Source of the DNA: an uncultured Dorea sp.
GTDB taxonomy: Bacteria; Bacillota; Clostridia; Lachnospirales; Lachnospiraceae
Length of the DNA stretch: 35,867 nucleotides
Assembly: GCA_947388185.1 (NCBI GenBank)
Contig: CANDQP010000019.1
Span: forward strand, 1-35,867
Reading direction: 5' to 3'
The notes under the pieces were generated by a model. The model was given only the letters and a program-made list of their open reading frames with translations, was not told the DNA's origin and did no database searches. Positions 1 through 8,497 of the stretch are shown here, one piece after another (position 1 is the stretch's first letter; every line of letters starts with the position of its first letter). The position numbers were made by a program, and so were the translations under genes.

Positions 1-97
1 CCTCTGCCAGCAGTTCCTCGTAAGGCATATCCGGGTCGAAATAGATCGTAATACCGTATCTGTTACTCTTAATGAGTACCGGATCTTTCACATACAC
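1..97 (-). CDS. minC: Septum site-determining protein MinC, N-terminal fragment cut by the window edge
   Basis: Only about the first 30 codons are in the window. The reading begins with GTG at 97 or 91 and gives KDPVLIKSNRYGITIYFD followed by a PYEELLAE-like stretch. This matches the start of the MinC N-terminal domain, in which a short beta strand precedes an Ile-rich strand and an acidic helix. MinC inhibits FtsZ assembly and, with MinD, keeps division away from the poles. It follows mrdA by 12 to 18 nt, as in the mreBCD-mrdA-minCDE clusters of Clostridia, so minD and minE probably lie beyond position 1. An AAAGG ribosome site lies 4 nt before the GTG at 97 and farther from the one at 91, so the exact start is uncertain. 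Confidence 0.75.
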   Translation of the reverse strand, partial: MYVKDPVLIKSNRYGITIYFDPDMPYEELLAE

Positions 98-109
98 TCA
101 TCCTTTCCC

Positions 110-3064
110 TTAATCTCCTCCTGACTGTGATACCTTGATCTTAGCTGCTTTTCCGGTGATGATCTCCTCTGCCGGACGTATCTCATAATAGTATTCCAGT
201 ACAGCGTTCCCCACCTCGGCTGCAAATGTAGAACTGTAACCATTGGCGATACGGGTCGCAAATGCCACTTCGGGATTGTCACTGGGGGCAAACCCGACGA
301 AAAGTCCGTGGTCCGGGTGCGTCTTACTCTGCTGTGCGGTTCCTGTCTTTCCTGACAGTTTTATATCACTCGCATTGAGATTCGGAAATAAATCTCCATG
401 TTCGGAAACTACTACGCCTCTCATTCCTTCATGAACCGATGTCCAGGTAGAATCCGCAACGTCTTTAACCGTATTGCGTACCTCCGGTTCATACTCCTTG
501 ATGGTTTTGCCGTTAACAGAAGCAACCCTGTCAAGCAGGCTCAATTTGAATACGGTCCCCTTGTTGGCGATCGCAGTAATATATCTTGCAAGCTGGCTTG
601 TCGTATAGTTGTTCGTCCCCTGTCCGATGGCAGACGGAACAGAAGAATCATCAGAGATCTGCGGATCCGATTCCGGTATCTCCAGTCCGGAAGTCTCTCC
701 CAGGCCGAACTCTTCTGCATATTTCTTTAATTTCTCAAGACCCAGGGCGCTGGAATAATGTCTGGTTGTATTCTGCCCCTGCGAATTCTCGGAAGTATCC
801 TGAGTCACCGCAGTTTCCTCAAGACTCAGACGGTATCCCACTTCATAGAAGAAACAGTTACAGGAGTGCTGGATCGCGCCTGAGGCATTCAGTCCTCCGT
901 GTGCATTGGGATAGATCCAGCATCTCGGAGGCGGATCTACTTTCTCATAGAGTCCTCCGCAAGGCAGGTAAGTCCCCGTCTCGATCACGCCCTCCGTCAG
1001 ACCGGCAACCGCCGACAGCGGTTTGTAAGTGGAACCCGGAGCCGTCTTCTCCTGAGTCGCATTATTATAAAACGGACGGGCCTGATCTGTCACCAGTTTG
1101 TTATAATAGTTTGAATCCATGGCATTGGCCAGGCGGTTATTATCGTAACCAGGATAGGATACACAGGCAAGGACTTCACCTGTACGGGTATCTGTCATCA
1201 CAAGAGAGCCCGTACAAGGTTCCAATGCCAGCTGCCCCGGCGTGATATCCAGCGTCTCGATCTTGCCCCTGATGAAATCATAAGCGCCGAATTCACCGCT
1301 GTTCAGCCTGTTATACTGATCCTCGTCATATTCAAGGATACCCTGCTCATAGAGCATCATACAGATCTGCCGGCCGGTAATGCCTCCTGCCTTGATCATA
1401 TATTTGTATACCAGCTTGTCAAAGCTGTTGTCAGAATCAAGATGATCCACAATATAAGCGATCATTCCCTGATAAAGTTCACTGGAATCAGAATAATCTC
1501 CGTCGGATGATACATATGAATTTAACAGGGAGGTATCTATCCAGTTCTGGGAGATCGCATAGTTCAGGTACGTATACACGTTGATGCTCTCGTCATCCCT
1601 CCATGCCTTATAGGTGGCGTCGTTCCTGTCAACGGCGTCCGGCATGATGATCTTCGTATTATTCGTCAGAAGATCTGAGACAATATACGTCAGATAAGCC
1701 TGATTCTCCCTCGCAAGATCCCGGTATGCCCCGGCGTTGGGATCGGCCAGGAGCTCCGACAATTCGCCCAGAATTGCTGATTTCCTCGCTGTGAAAGCCC
1801 CGTTGACTTCCTTCTCCGCAGCCCCGGCATCCTCATCGCCAAAATGATTCATATCCAGCACGTCATTGTTGATAAAGGTATGATAGACATCGCCGATGGG
1901 GATGATCACATCGCTTCCGTCCTCCACCTGCGTCCGGTCATAATCCAGCACACTCTGGATCTTGGACAGCAGGATACCTGCCAGCTCTTGTTCGATAATA
2001 TGATAAGCCGCTTTCTGAAGGTTCGCGTCAATGGTAAGATAGACATCATTGCCGGCCTTGGGTTCCTTCTCGTTGACGGTCTCGATCACCTTCCCCACGC
2101 TGTTGACATACAGCTTGATCTCACCCTTCTTCCCCTGAAGATAAGAATCCATCGTCTTCTCGAGACCGGATTTGCCGATGATATCCGTCTTGGCCCGTTC
2201 TTTTTGTTCTTCCTTACTGAGAGCGTCATACTCTTCCTGGGAAATCTGCCCGATATAGCCGATGATGTTGGCAAAGCAATAACTGTCCGCATAGCGGCGC
2301 ATGGATTCCTCTTCAATATTGACTCCCTGAAGATCATCCAGATTCTCCATAACATCGGCAACCGTCTCCTCGCTCACATCCTCGGCGATGGTAGTCGCAA
2401 TATATTTCTGATAACCGTTCAGTGCGATCGCATAGCGGATATTCACAAGCTTCAGTACGTCTGCCTTCTCCATCTTCTTCTGGTCGATGCCGTAGCCGTT
2501 GATCTCATCGGTGCACAGATGCTTGATCAGCCCTTCCGCAGATATGTTCTGCTGCTTCTCGGTTAACTCTTCTATCGTCCGTTTCCCGTAAACATCCGCA
2601 ATAAAACGAAGTCTCTGGGTATTATTCTCCGCCACATAGATATAATTGTTATTGTTGTCCAGGATGATCCCGAAATTATTGATCACCGTGTCCCCGTTCG
2701 ATTCTACCATCTGGATCACGCTTGAGACCACTCTGTTCAATTCCTTATTCTTATGGCTGATACTGTCATATTCACCGGTATCTTCTATGGTAACCGCGTA
2801 AGCCAGCTCATTGTAAGCCAGAAGATTCCCGTTGCGGTCATAGATATGGCCGCGGGTTCCCTGAACTTCTTTGGTCTTCTGTATCTGCAGCTTATAATCA
2901 TCCAGATACTCCTGCCCTCTTACGATCTGCAGATAGAAGATCCTCTGGACGAGGACTGCGGATAAGGCACAGAATACAATGATCAGGACGAATATCCGCG
3001 ATTGCAGGATATTGGACACAGTATTTTTAATCCGTTCCCATAAACTATACAAATTTGCTTGCAC
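110..3064 (-). CDS. mrdA: Penicillin-binding protein 2 (class B transpeptidase), unusually long
   Basis: This is a 984-residue elongation-specific transpeptidase that crosslinks peptidoglycan together with MreBCD and RodA. A single membrane anchor lies at about residues 23-45, followed by the dimerisation/pedestal domain (RGHIYDRNGNLLA at about 71-83). The penicillin-binding domain has STYK at about 678-681 (active Ser678), SCN at about 734-736 and KTGT at about 906-909, so all three catalytic motifs are intact. The protein is far longer than the 630-700 residues of proteobacterial or Bacillus PBP2. About 258 extra residues (roughly 361-618) separate the conserved TIDANLQKAA segment from GSLVMTDTRTGEVLA. 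The 5' end overlaps mreD by 20 nt, which suggests translational coupling. Large insertions of this kind are, from memory, common in Clostridia. Confidence 0.95.
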   Translation of the reverse strand: MQANLYSLWERIKNTVSNILQSRIFVLIIVFCALSAVLVQRIFYLQIVRGQEYLDDYKLQIQKTKEVQGTRGHIYDRNGNLLAYNELAYAVTIEDTGEYDSISHKNKELNRVVSSVIQMVESNGDTVINNFGIILDNNNNYIYVAENNTQRLRFIADVYGKRTIEELTEKQQNISAEGLIKHLCTDEINGYGIDQKKMEKADVLKLVNIRYAIALNGYQKYIATTIAEDVSEETVADVMENLDDLQGVNIEEESMRRYADSYCFANIIGYIGQISQEEYDALSKEEQKERAKTDIIGKSGLEKTMDSYLQGKKGEIKLYVNSVGKVIETVNEKEPKAGNDVYLTIDANLQKAAYHIIEQELAGILLSKIQSVLDYDRTQVEDGSDVIIPIGDVYHTFINNDVLDMNHFGDEDAGAAEKEVNGAFTARKSAILGELSELLADPNAGAYRDLARENQAYLTYIVSDLLTNNTKIIMPDAVDRNDATYKAWRDDESINVYTYLNYAISQNWIDTSLLNSYVSSDGDYSDSSELYQGMIAYIVDHLDSDNSFDKLVYKYMIKAGGITGRQICMMLYEQGILEYDEDQYNRLNSGEFGAYDFIRGKIETLDITPGQLALEPCTGSLVMTDTRTGEVLACVSYPGYDNNRLANAMDSNYYNKLVTDQARPFYNNATQEKTAPGSTYKPLSAVAGLTEGVIETGTYLPCGGLYEKVDPPPRCWIYPNAHGGLNASGAIQHSCNCFFYEVGYRLSLEETAVTQDTSENSQGQNTTRHYSSALGLEKLKKYAEEFGLGETSGLEIPESDPQISDDSSVPSAIGQGTNNYTTSQLARYITAIANKGTVFKLSLLDRVASVNGKTIKEYEPEVRNTVKDVADSTWTSVHEGMRGVVVSEHGDLFPNLNASDIKLSGKTGTAQQSKTHPDHGLFVGFAPSDNPEVAFATRIANGYSSTFAAEVGNAVLEYYYEIRPAEEIITGKAAKIKVSQSGGD

Positions 3065-3563
3065 TCCTTTGTTCTTCTGCTTCCAGTTTCTTGTTGATGT
3101 GTAATATGATCTGATACAGTATCAGCGTCACCAGAATCGTATATACCAGTTCCGGCAGGATGATACCAAACAGATATGAGAAAAATGCAAAATCTCCCTG
3201 CAGCATATAGACACATGCATAGGTAGACAGGCCGTATACCAGCTCGCTGGCCCCGATCAGCACGATGGGAAGCTTGACGTCATCATCATAAAACATTCTC
3301 TTGAACGAACCGTTCATGTAACCGATCACGGCATATAAAAGCATATTGAAGCCTAATGCGTTTCCCCAGAACAGATCTGCCAATAGTCCGGCAGAAAAGC
3401 CTACGAACATTCCTTCCTTCTTCCCGCGCATAAAACCAAAGGAAGAGGTCACGACGATCAGCAGGTTCGGTTTGACCGACGCAAAAGACAATCTGTGGAA
3501 AACCGAGCTCTCCAGCAAAAAACAGACCAGAATGATCAATAATGTGATAAGCTTTCTCTTCAT
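3045..3563 (-). CDS. mreD: Rod shape-determining membrane protein MreD
   Basis: This is a 172-residue, highly hydrophobic protein with about five predicted membrane segments and a short polar C-terminal tail. MreD is the multi-pass partner of MreC in the elongasome. Identification rests on size, the hydrophobic pattern, the KPNLLIVVTSSFGFMRGKKEG segment typical of MreD, and its position between mreC and mrdA. It begins 3 nt after the mreC stop and overlaps mrdA by 20 nt, so the three genes are almost certainly translated from one message. Confidence 0.93.
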   Translation of the reverse strand: MKRKLITLLIILVCFLLESSVFHRLSFASVKPNLLIVVTSSFGFMRGKKEGMFVGFSAGLLADLFWGNALGFNMLLYAVIGYMNGSFKRMFYDDDVKLPIVLIGASELVYGLSTYACVYMLQGDFAFFSYLFGIILPELVYTILVTLILYQIILHINKKLEAEEQRSASKFV

Positions 3564-3566
3564 GGG

Positions 3567-4457
3567 TTATTCTCCTTCACCCGCATCTTCACCGCCTGTC
3601 ATCTCCTGCTTCGTCGTCGTGATGACGAGAACCTCCTGAAGCTTGCTGAAATCAACCGCCGGTGTAATATAGCCGGAACGTGTGAGGTTATTGGCGTCTA
3701 CGTCAATATCACTGACATATCCGATGAACAGCCCTTGAAGGAAACGGGAGCTGACATGAGAGGTCACAACCTGCTCCCCCGGCTCTACAACGTTGTCATT
3801 ATTCGGAAGTTTCTCGAAATGCAGCCTCCCGTCCGACATCAGCTCCAGATCTCCTCTGACCATACAGGTATCGGAGGTTGACAGCATCATAGCGCTTACA
3901 TTGCTGGCATCGTCGATAATAGATCTCACCTGGGCATAATTGGGTCCCACTTCCGTGACGATCCCCACCAGGCCGCTGCCGGCAAGGACATTGGAATCTA
4001 CCTTGACCCCGTCCAGGGTTCCCTTGTCGATCGTGAAAGTCGCAAACCAATTGCTGCCGTTATTGGCAATCACATGGGCGCCGATCTTCTCATAATCCGA
4101 GTAATTCTCATCCAGCTTATATAATTCCCTTAACCTCTCAAGCTCATACTGCTCCTGCCGAAGCCGCGTATTGTCTGTGGTAAGCTCATCCACCTTGGAC
4201 TGCAGCTTCTCATTCGCTTTCTTCATCTCATCCAGCGTCTCGAAATTATCCGACAGGTCGCTCATGAAACGGCCCACGTAGCTGATCCCCTCCTGCATGG
4301 GGATCACCGTGTAACCGGCGATAAAACGCAACGGCCCGCCGCCGTCTGTGAACCGCTCTATCCCAAGCAGTATCACACAGACAACAGAGATGATGATCAG
4401 CCAGTATTTACTTGAAAAAGACGATTGACTCTTATTCTTCATACTTATCTCATCCAC
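3567..4457 (-). CDS. mreC: Rod shape-determining protein MreC
   Basis: This 296-residue protein has one N-terminal membrane anchor (about residues 18-37). A coiled coil follows (about 75-115, rich in Leu, Lys and Glu), then the double beta-barrel domain with the typical GLVGIVTEVGPNYAQV signature and a late SDIDVD segment. MreC polymerises outside the membrane and links MreB to PBP2 and RodA. The ATG at 4457 lies inside the end of mreB. An alternative ATG at 4442 (MKNKSQ) starts just after the mreB stop, and neither start has an ideally spaced ribosome site. The gene sits in the mreB-mreC-mreD-mrdA operon. Confidence 0.95.
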   Translation of the reverse strand: MDEISMKNKSQSSFSSKYWLIIISVVCVILLGIERFTDGGGPLRFIAGYTVIPMQEGISYVGRFMSDLSDNFETLDEMKKANEKLQSKVDELTTDNTRLRQEQYELERLRELYKLDENYSDYEKIGAHVIANNGSNWFATFTIDKGTLDGVKVDSNVLAGSGLVGIVTEVGPNYAQVRSIIDDASNVSAMMLSTSDTCMVRGDLELMSDGRLHFEKLPNNDNVVEPGEQVVTSHVSSRFLQGLFIGYVSDIDVDANNLTRSGYITPAVDFSKLQEVLVITTTKQEMTGGEDAGEGE

Positions 4458-5467
4458 CTATAATTCTCATCGATCATGGAAAATGCGAATTTCCTCAGTT
4501 CCTTGGACTGAATGATCTTCTTAAGCCCGGATACTGCGCAGATATCCGGTTCCACGGAAGCGCGGGTCGTGATCCCGACCATCTCTTCCACATACATCTC
4601 AAGCCCGGCTGTGTGCGCAACGCCCCCCGTAAGGAAGATCCCGTTCTCGTTGATGGCCTTGCGTACCTCAGGCGGCGTCCGGTCAAGCAGAGACTGGATC
4701 GCACCCACGCATTGGAGAAGCGGATCCTTCATGGCAAGCCTGACCAGGTTGATGGAGATCCCCTTGCGCATGGGAACGCCCGTGATCAGGTCGCGCCCCG
4801 CGGCAGTGAGCATGGACTCGATCTCACTGGTGAAGATCCCAAAGCTCTTACGCAGGACCTCCGCCGTATGCCTTCCGATCAGGAAGTCATGGCTGTGGCG
4901 CACCAGATTGATGATGGCCTGGTCGAAGGTGACGCCCCCGATCTTGAGCAGACGGTTCATGACCATACCGCCTCCGGCGATCACCGAGAGCTCCGTGGTC
5001 TCGCCGCCGAAATTGACGATAAACACGCCCTTGGTATTCTGCACATCCAGATTCAGCCCTATGGCGTCCGCGATAGAACGCTCAACAATATTCACTTCCT
5101 TGGCCTTGGCCGTCGAATGGATGACCAGGTCGAAGAACGCCTTCTTCTCCACCTCTGTCACATCCGTGGGGACGGCGACCACATACTCAGAACCTCTGGC
5201 AAACTGCCGGTCCTTCTTCAGCAGATTCTGCAGCAGAAACTGCATATCGTGGAATCTGGAGATAACGCCTTCCTTCATCGGGAAAACAACCTCGATATTG
5301 GACGGCGCCTTCTCGTACATCAGAAACGCATCGTCACCTACCGCGAAAATATCGCGTCCGTTCTTAAGCGCAATAACATCTTTCTCTTTCCATATGGTAT
5401 CTCTCTTTTTATCATAAACCTTGATCTCATAGGAACCGAGATCAAGGCCGTATACATTCCTCGCCAT
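4445..5467 (-). CDS. mreB: MreB/Mbl-family actin-like protein, divergent nucleotide-binding motifs
   Basis: This 340-residue actin-like cytoskeletal protein directs lateral wall synthesis. Recognisable parts are phosphate-1 DLGS (residues 9-12), PTDVTEVEKKAF (100-111), the catalytic-type Glu in VERSIADAIGL (Glu129), and LTGGVAHTAGL near the C-terminus. It departs from textbook MreB. The phosphate-2 motif, normally DIGGGTT, reads NFGGETT (151-158 region), so the usual Asp is Asn152 and one Gly is Glu. The phosphate-1 tail is SYEIKVY rather than TANTLVY. An AAAGGA ribosome site precedes the ATG, 4 nt after radC. It could be a second, specialised MreB paralogue. Whether it hydrolyses ATP normally cannot be judged from sequence alone. 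Confidence 0.88.
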   Translation of the reverse strand: MARNVYGLDLGSYEIKVYDKKRDTIWKEKDVIALKNGRDIFAVGDDAFLMYEKAPSNIEVVFPMKEGVISRFHDMQFLLQNLLKKDRQFARGSEYVVAVPTDVTEVEKKAFFDLVIHSTAKAKEVNIVERSIADAIGLNLDVQNTKGVFIVNFGGETTELSVIAGGGMVMNRLLKIGGVTFDQAIINLVRHSHDFLIGRHTAEVLRKSFGIFTSEIESMLTAAGRDLITGVPMRKGISINLVRLAMKDPLLQCVGAIQSLLDRTPPEVRKAINENGIFLTGGVAHTAGLEMYVEEMVGITTRASVEPDICAVSGLKKIIQSKELRKFAFSMIDENYRWMR

Positions 5468-5471
5468 CTGA

Positions 5472-6200
5472 CTAGATCCTTTCTAATAGCATGCCCTCTT
5501 CCCGAAAACTCATATAACGATTATTGCCAATAATGATATGGTCTAACAATTCAATTCCGATCAGGCTGCCCGCGTCAAAAATCCTCTTGGTGATCAGCAG
5601 GTCGTCCCGGCTGGGAGTCGGGTCTCCGCTGGGATGGTTGTGTATAATAATAATGTACACCGCACTCTTCTGCAGCGCCTCTATAAAAAGCTCTCTCGGC
5701 GTGATCAGGGACGCGTTCACCGTTCCCTTGGAAATATCCGTCTCGCCGATCAGCCTTGACTTGGTATTCAGCATCAGAAGCTTCATCTGCTCCTGTTTCC
5801 CGTGACGCAGATCTTCCATATAATATCTGGCAATGGTCCCGGGATCGGAGAAGCATAAGGTCTCCTGGTAAGCGGCCTTGGAAAGACGCTTCGCCAGTTC
5901 CGAGATACAGGAAATCTGGATTGCCTTCACCCTGCCGATGCCCTTGATCGCCGTCAGCCGTTCCATGCTGAACTGATGGATACCTAAGATCCCGGTCTCT
6001 CCCGCATGATACAGGATCCTGCGTGCCAGTGCAAGGGCATTCTCCCCGCGGGTGCCGGTACGGAGCAGAACAGCCAGAAGCTCCTCGTCACTTAAGGACG
6101 CCGCCCCTCTCCGTTCGCATTTCTCGTAAGGACGCTCCAATTCAGGTATCTCTTTGATGGTATTAGACTGATTCATCTTATCTTTGGATTCGTGCGACAC
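5472..6200 (-). CDS. radC: RadC family JAB/MPN-domain protein (UPF0758)
   Basis: This 242-residue protein has an N-terminal helix-hairpin-helix-like region (LTAIKGIGRVKAIQI at about 85-100) and a C-terminal JAB/MPN metalloprotease-like domain. The metal motif is complete: HNHPSGDPTPSRDD, with an upstream Glu in the TPRELFIEAL segment. The family was once thought to be a repair protein, but its real function is unsettled. The longest frame starts with GTG at 6200; ATG at 6176 (MNQSNTIKEIPE) fits the usual family start better, and neither has a strong ribosome site. It lies 4 nt upstream of mreB, an arrangement also known in Bacillus. Confidence 0.92.
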   Translation of the reverse strand: MSHESKDKMNQSNTIKEIPELERPYEKCERRGAASLSDEELLAVLLRTGTRGENALALARRILYHAGETGILGIHQFSMERLTAIKGIGRVKAIQISCISELAKRLSKAAYQETLCFSDPGTIARYYMEDLRHGKQEQMKLLMLNTKSRLIGETDISKGTVNASLITPRELFIEALQKSAVYIIIIHNHPSGDPTPSRDDLLITKRIFDAGSLIGIELLDHIIIGNNRYMSFREEGMLLERI

Positions 6201-6211
6201 TCGTATCAGAT

Positions 6212-6472
6212 CTATAAGAAACGGTAAATAATGATAGCAAGGACCACGCCGATGATACTTGCGATCGTGATCTTGACTGACAGGCCGAACGTAAGCACCA
6301 GAATCCCCAGGTTCAATACGATGGGATTCTCCAGCCCAAAGGCCTGTCCATAACTAAGCCAGCTAAGCGCCGGAACTCCCTCTGCCAGCATACCGATGAA
6401 GCCTCCAAGTACGATTCCTGTTAACATAAACAGAAACAAAGCCCAGGCGTTCTTGCTTCCTGTTCCTTTCAT
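6212..6472 (-). CDS. DUF4321 small membrane protein
   Basis: This 86-residue protein has an N-terminal membrane segment (about 9-30), a Gly/Pro loop (LSWLSYGQAFGLENP) and a long hydrophobic C-terminal segment. The arrangement and the neighbouring radC/mre genes match the DUF4321 family of Clostridia, whose function is unknown. The frame stays open up to 6511, but the start at 6472 is preferred: a GAGGAGGAG ribosome site lies about 6-8 nt before that ATG, inside the longer frame. It ends 11 nt before the longest radC frame, so it is probably the first gene of the radC-mre-min transcript. Confidence 0.8.
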   Translation of the reverse strand: MKGTGSKNAWALFLFMLTGIVLGGFIGMLAEGVPALSWLSYGQAFGLENPIVLNLGILVLTFGLSVKITIASIIGVVLAIIIYRFL

Positions 6473-6621
6473 TATGTACTCCTCCTCGTTTTCTCTATCT
6501 AAAAAACTCAATACATTTTATCACATTTCAGAAACGGTGTATAGAGTTATCACATTAAAAATTTCTTAAGCTGTGTGACAATTGTCGAAAATGTAGAATT
6601 ATTGTAACAGGGCGGCTTGTC

Positions 6622-8304
6622 TCAGCTGTTAGGGATATCTGCCGTATCCGGGAAAGGGGCGTACTCCCCTGCGATCGCCTGCGCGATCTTAAGTCCGTCC
6701 ATCGCCGCAGACGTGATCCCTCCGGCGTAGCCGGCGCCCTCCCCGCAGGGATAAAGCCCGCTAAGTCTGCTTTGAAGCGTCTCATCCCGCAGGATCCGCA
6801 CAGGGGATGAAGTACGGCTCTCAACACCCGAGACGAGCGCATCCGGGCGCGCGTAGCCGTGAAGACGGCGTTCAAAAGAACGGATCCCCTCTTCTAAGGC
6901 ATCCGCCAGCTCCTCTGGGAAAATGGCTCTCACATTCCCCCACGTATAACCGCCTTTCATCTGCGGAAGGATCTCTCCGGGACCGTCGGAAGGTTGATTG
7001 CTGCAGAAGTCCCTGAATAACTGGACGGGAATCCTGCCGTTACCTGCCCGATAAGCGGCTTCCTCAAGCCTTCGCTGGAATTCAACCCCTGCAAGCGCAA
7101 GGGCTTTGGCAGACACATTGCCGCGGTCTGCCAAATTCACATAATCCTCGGGTGTGACCGTCACCACCACGGCGCTGTTGGCGTTCACACCGTCTCTTGC
7201 ATGATAACTCATCCCGTTAACAGCGAGCCTCCCTTCCTCGGAGGATGCATTTACCACATAGCCTCCCGGGCACATACAGAAGGTGTACACTCCCCTGCCG
7301 CCCGGAAGATTCGCCGTCAGTTTGTAGGCGGCAGAAGGAAGCGCCGGATCGTCCGCCGTCCCGTACTGCGCGAGATCGATCATCCTCTGCGGATGCTCCA
7401 TACGTACGCCCACGGCAAAGGACTTGGCTTCCATAGGGATGCCCCGGTCCGAAAGCATAGAAAATGTATCTCTGGCGCTGTGGCCGATGGCAAGGACTGC
7501 GATCTCTGTCTCGATCCGCTTTGCAGCTGCTCCGGTACCAACCACTTCAAGTCCGCACAGTCTCTCTTTGCAATCCTCTTTCTTCGTAAGAATGTCCGTC
7601 ACCTGGGTATGGAATCTCACTTCCCCGCCATGTTCCATAATGAATTCCCGCATATTCCTGACCACGTCTGCCAATATATCCGTTCCGATATGGGGCTTAC
7701 TCTGATATAAGATCTCCTTCGGCGCACCGTTCTCTGCGAAGATATCCAGAACCCGCACGCCGCGGCCGTCGGGATCATGAACCATGGTAGCAAGCTTCCC
7801 GTCCGAGAATGTGCCCGCGCCGCCTTCTCCGAACTGAACGTTGGAACAAGGCTTCAGCACCCCCGAAGCCCAGAACGCTTCTACATCCTTCAGCCGCTCT
7901 TCGACGGACGCGCCCCGCTCCAGAAGGACCGGACGGTACCCAAGACGCGCCAGCTCATATCCGCAGAATAACCCCGCCGGGCCGGTCCCGATCACAACAG
8001 GCCGGTGATTCAGCGCCCGTGTTCCCAAAGCCTCTGCAGAATATACCTTTCCCCGGGGATCAAACTGAATGTTCGGGGCCTTCTGTCTCTTCATGTGCTT
8101 CTTGATCTCCGGTTCATTCTTCGCCGTCACATCGACAGTATAGACATAAGATAACTGCGGTTTCCTGCGCGCGTCCAGGGACTGCTTCCTGACTGTACAG
8201 GAAAGAAGCGCATCCTCCCGGATGCGCAGTACCTTGCAGACCTTTGCCTTCAAGTCTGCTTCTGTATGATGGATATCAAGTTTTAACTGGTTGATTCGTA
8301 TCAT
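6622..8304 (-). CDS. FAD-dependent dehydrogenase of the COG2509 type
   Basis: This 560-residue flavoprotein has an N-terminal ~90-residue region (RKQSLDARRKPQLSYVYTVD) typical of this family. The dinucleotide fold follows (VIGTGPAGLFCGYELARLG at about 103-121, then a terminal LLERG acid). The C-terminal half contains GEGAGYAGGITSAAMDGL, which closes the FAD site. The family is annotated as NAD(P)/FAD-dependent oxidoreductase, and the physiological substrate is not known. It stands alone, separated by about 110 bp from the DUF4321 gene downstream, and has its own candidate extended -10 promoter at 8342-8350. Confidence 0.88.
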   Translation of the reverse strand: MIRINQLKLDIHHTEADLKAKVCKVLRIREDALLSCTVRKQSLDARRKPQLSYVYTVDVTAKNEPEIKKHMKRQKAPNIQFDPRGKVYSAEALGTRALNHRPVVIGTGPAGLFCGYELARLGYRPVLLERGASVEERLKDVEAFWASGVLKPCSNVQFGEGGAGTFSDGKLATMVHDPDGRGVRVLDIFAENGAPKEILYQSKPHIGTDILADVVRNMREFIMEHGGEVRFHTQVTDILTKKEDCKERLCGLEVVGTGAAAKRIETEIAVLAIGHSARDTFSMLSDRGIPMEAKSFAVGVRMEHPQRMIDLAQYGTADDPALPSAAYKLTANLPGGRGVYTFCMCPGGYVVNASSEEGRLAVNGMSYHARDGVNANSAVVVTVTPEDYVNLADRGNVSAKALALAGVEFQRRLEEAAYRAGNGRIPVQLFRDFCSNQPSDGPGEILPQMKGGYTWGNVRAIFPEELADALEEGIRSFERRLHGYARPDALVSGVESRTSSPVRILRDETLQSRLSGLYPCGEGAGYAGGITSAAMDGLKIAQAIAGEYAPFPDTADIPNS

Positions 8305-8341
8305 AGATATTCCCTCTCCAATGGTATTCGATTACAAGATC

Positions 8342-8350
8342 ATTATACCA
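8342..8350 (-). promoter_or_regulatory. Candidate extended -10 promoter element for the FAD dehydrogenase
   Basis: On the minus strand this reads TGGTATAAT: a consensus TATAAT with the TGn extension, 38 nt upstream of the gene at 8304. There is no good -35 hexamer at 16-18 nt, which fits an extended -10 promoter. It is a motif reading only. Confidence 0.5.
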
Positions 8351-8453
8351 TTGTATCATCCTGCAGCGCCCATGCCAAGCTTAATATCTTCAATATAATA
8401 GATATTCATCATTGCCTGCAGAGCTTTCTTATGTAATAATAATGCTGTGGGGT

Positions 8454-8459
8454 TATAAT
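8454..8459 (+). promoter_or_regulatory. Candidate -10 element for the pentapeptide-repeat gene
   Basis: TATAAT lies 38 nt upstream of the ATG at 8498. The -35 side is weak (TTATGT, 19 nt upstream). A second TATAAT at 8474-8479 is too close to the ribosome site (AGGAGG at 8483-8488) to give a leader containing it. The 193-bp gap 8305-8497 therefore serves as a divergent promoter region. Confidence 0.35.
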
Positions 8460-8497
8460 ACCGCGGATTACACTATAATGCCAGGAGGTACGGATAA

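Noticed and set aside
4412..5533. A 373-residue plus-strand open frame opposite mreB
   Set aside because: It is the shadow of a well-supported minus-strand gene and shows no recognisable domain. The same applies to 14421-15338, 1844-2566, 7201-7710 and 17757-18371.
6577..6586. Perfect palindrome GACAATTGTC in the gap before the DUF4321 gene
   Set aside because: Ten-base palindromes occur by chance at this rate. No second copy or placement over a clear promoter was seen, so it is not called an operator.
8474..8479. Second TATAAT upstream of the pentapeptide gene
   Set aside because: It is only 18 nt from the ATG, so a transcript from it would begin in or after the ribosome site.
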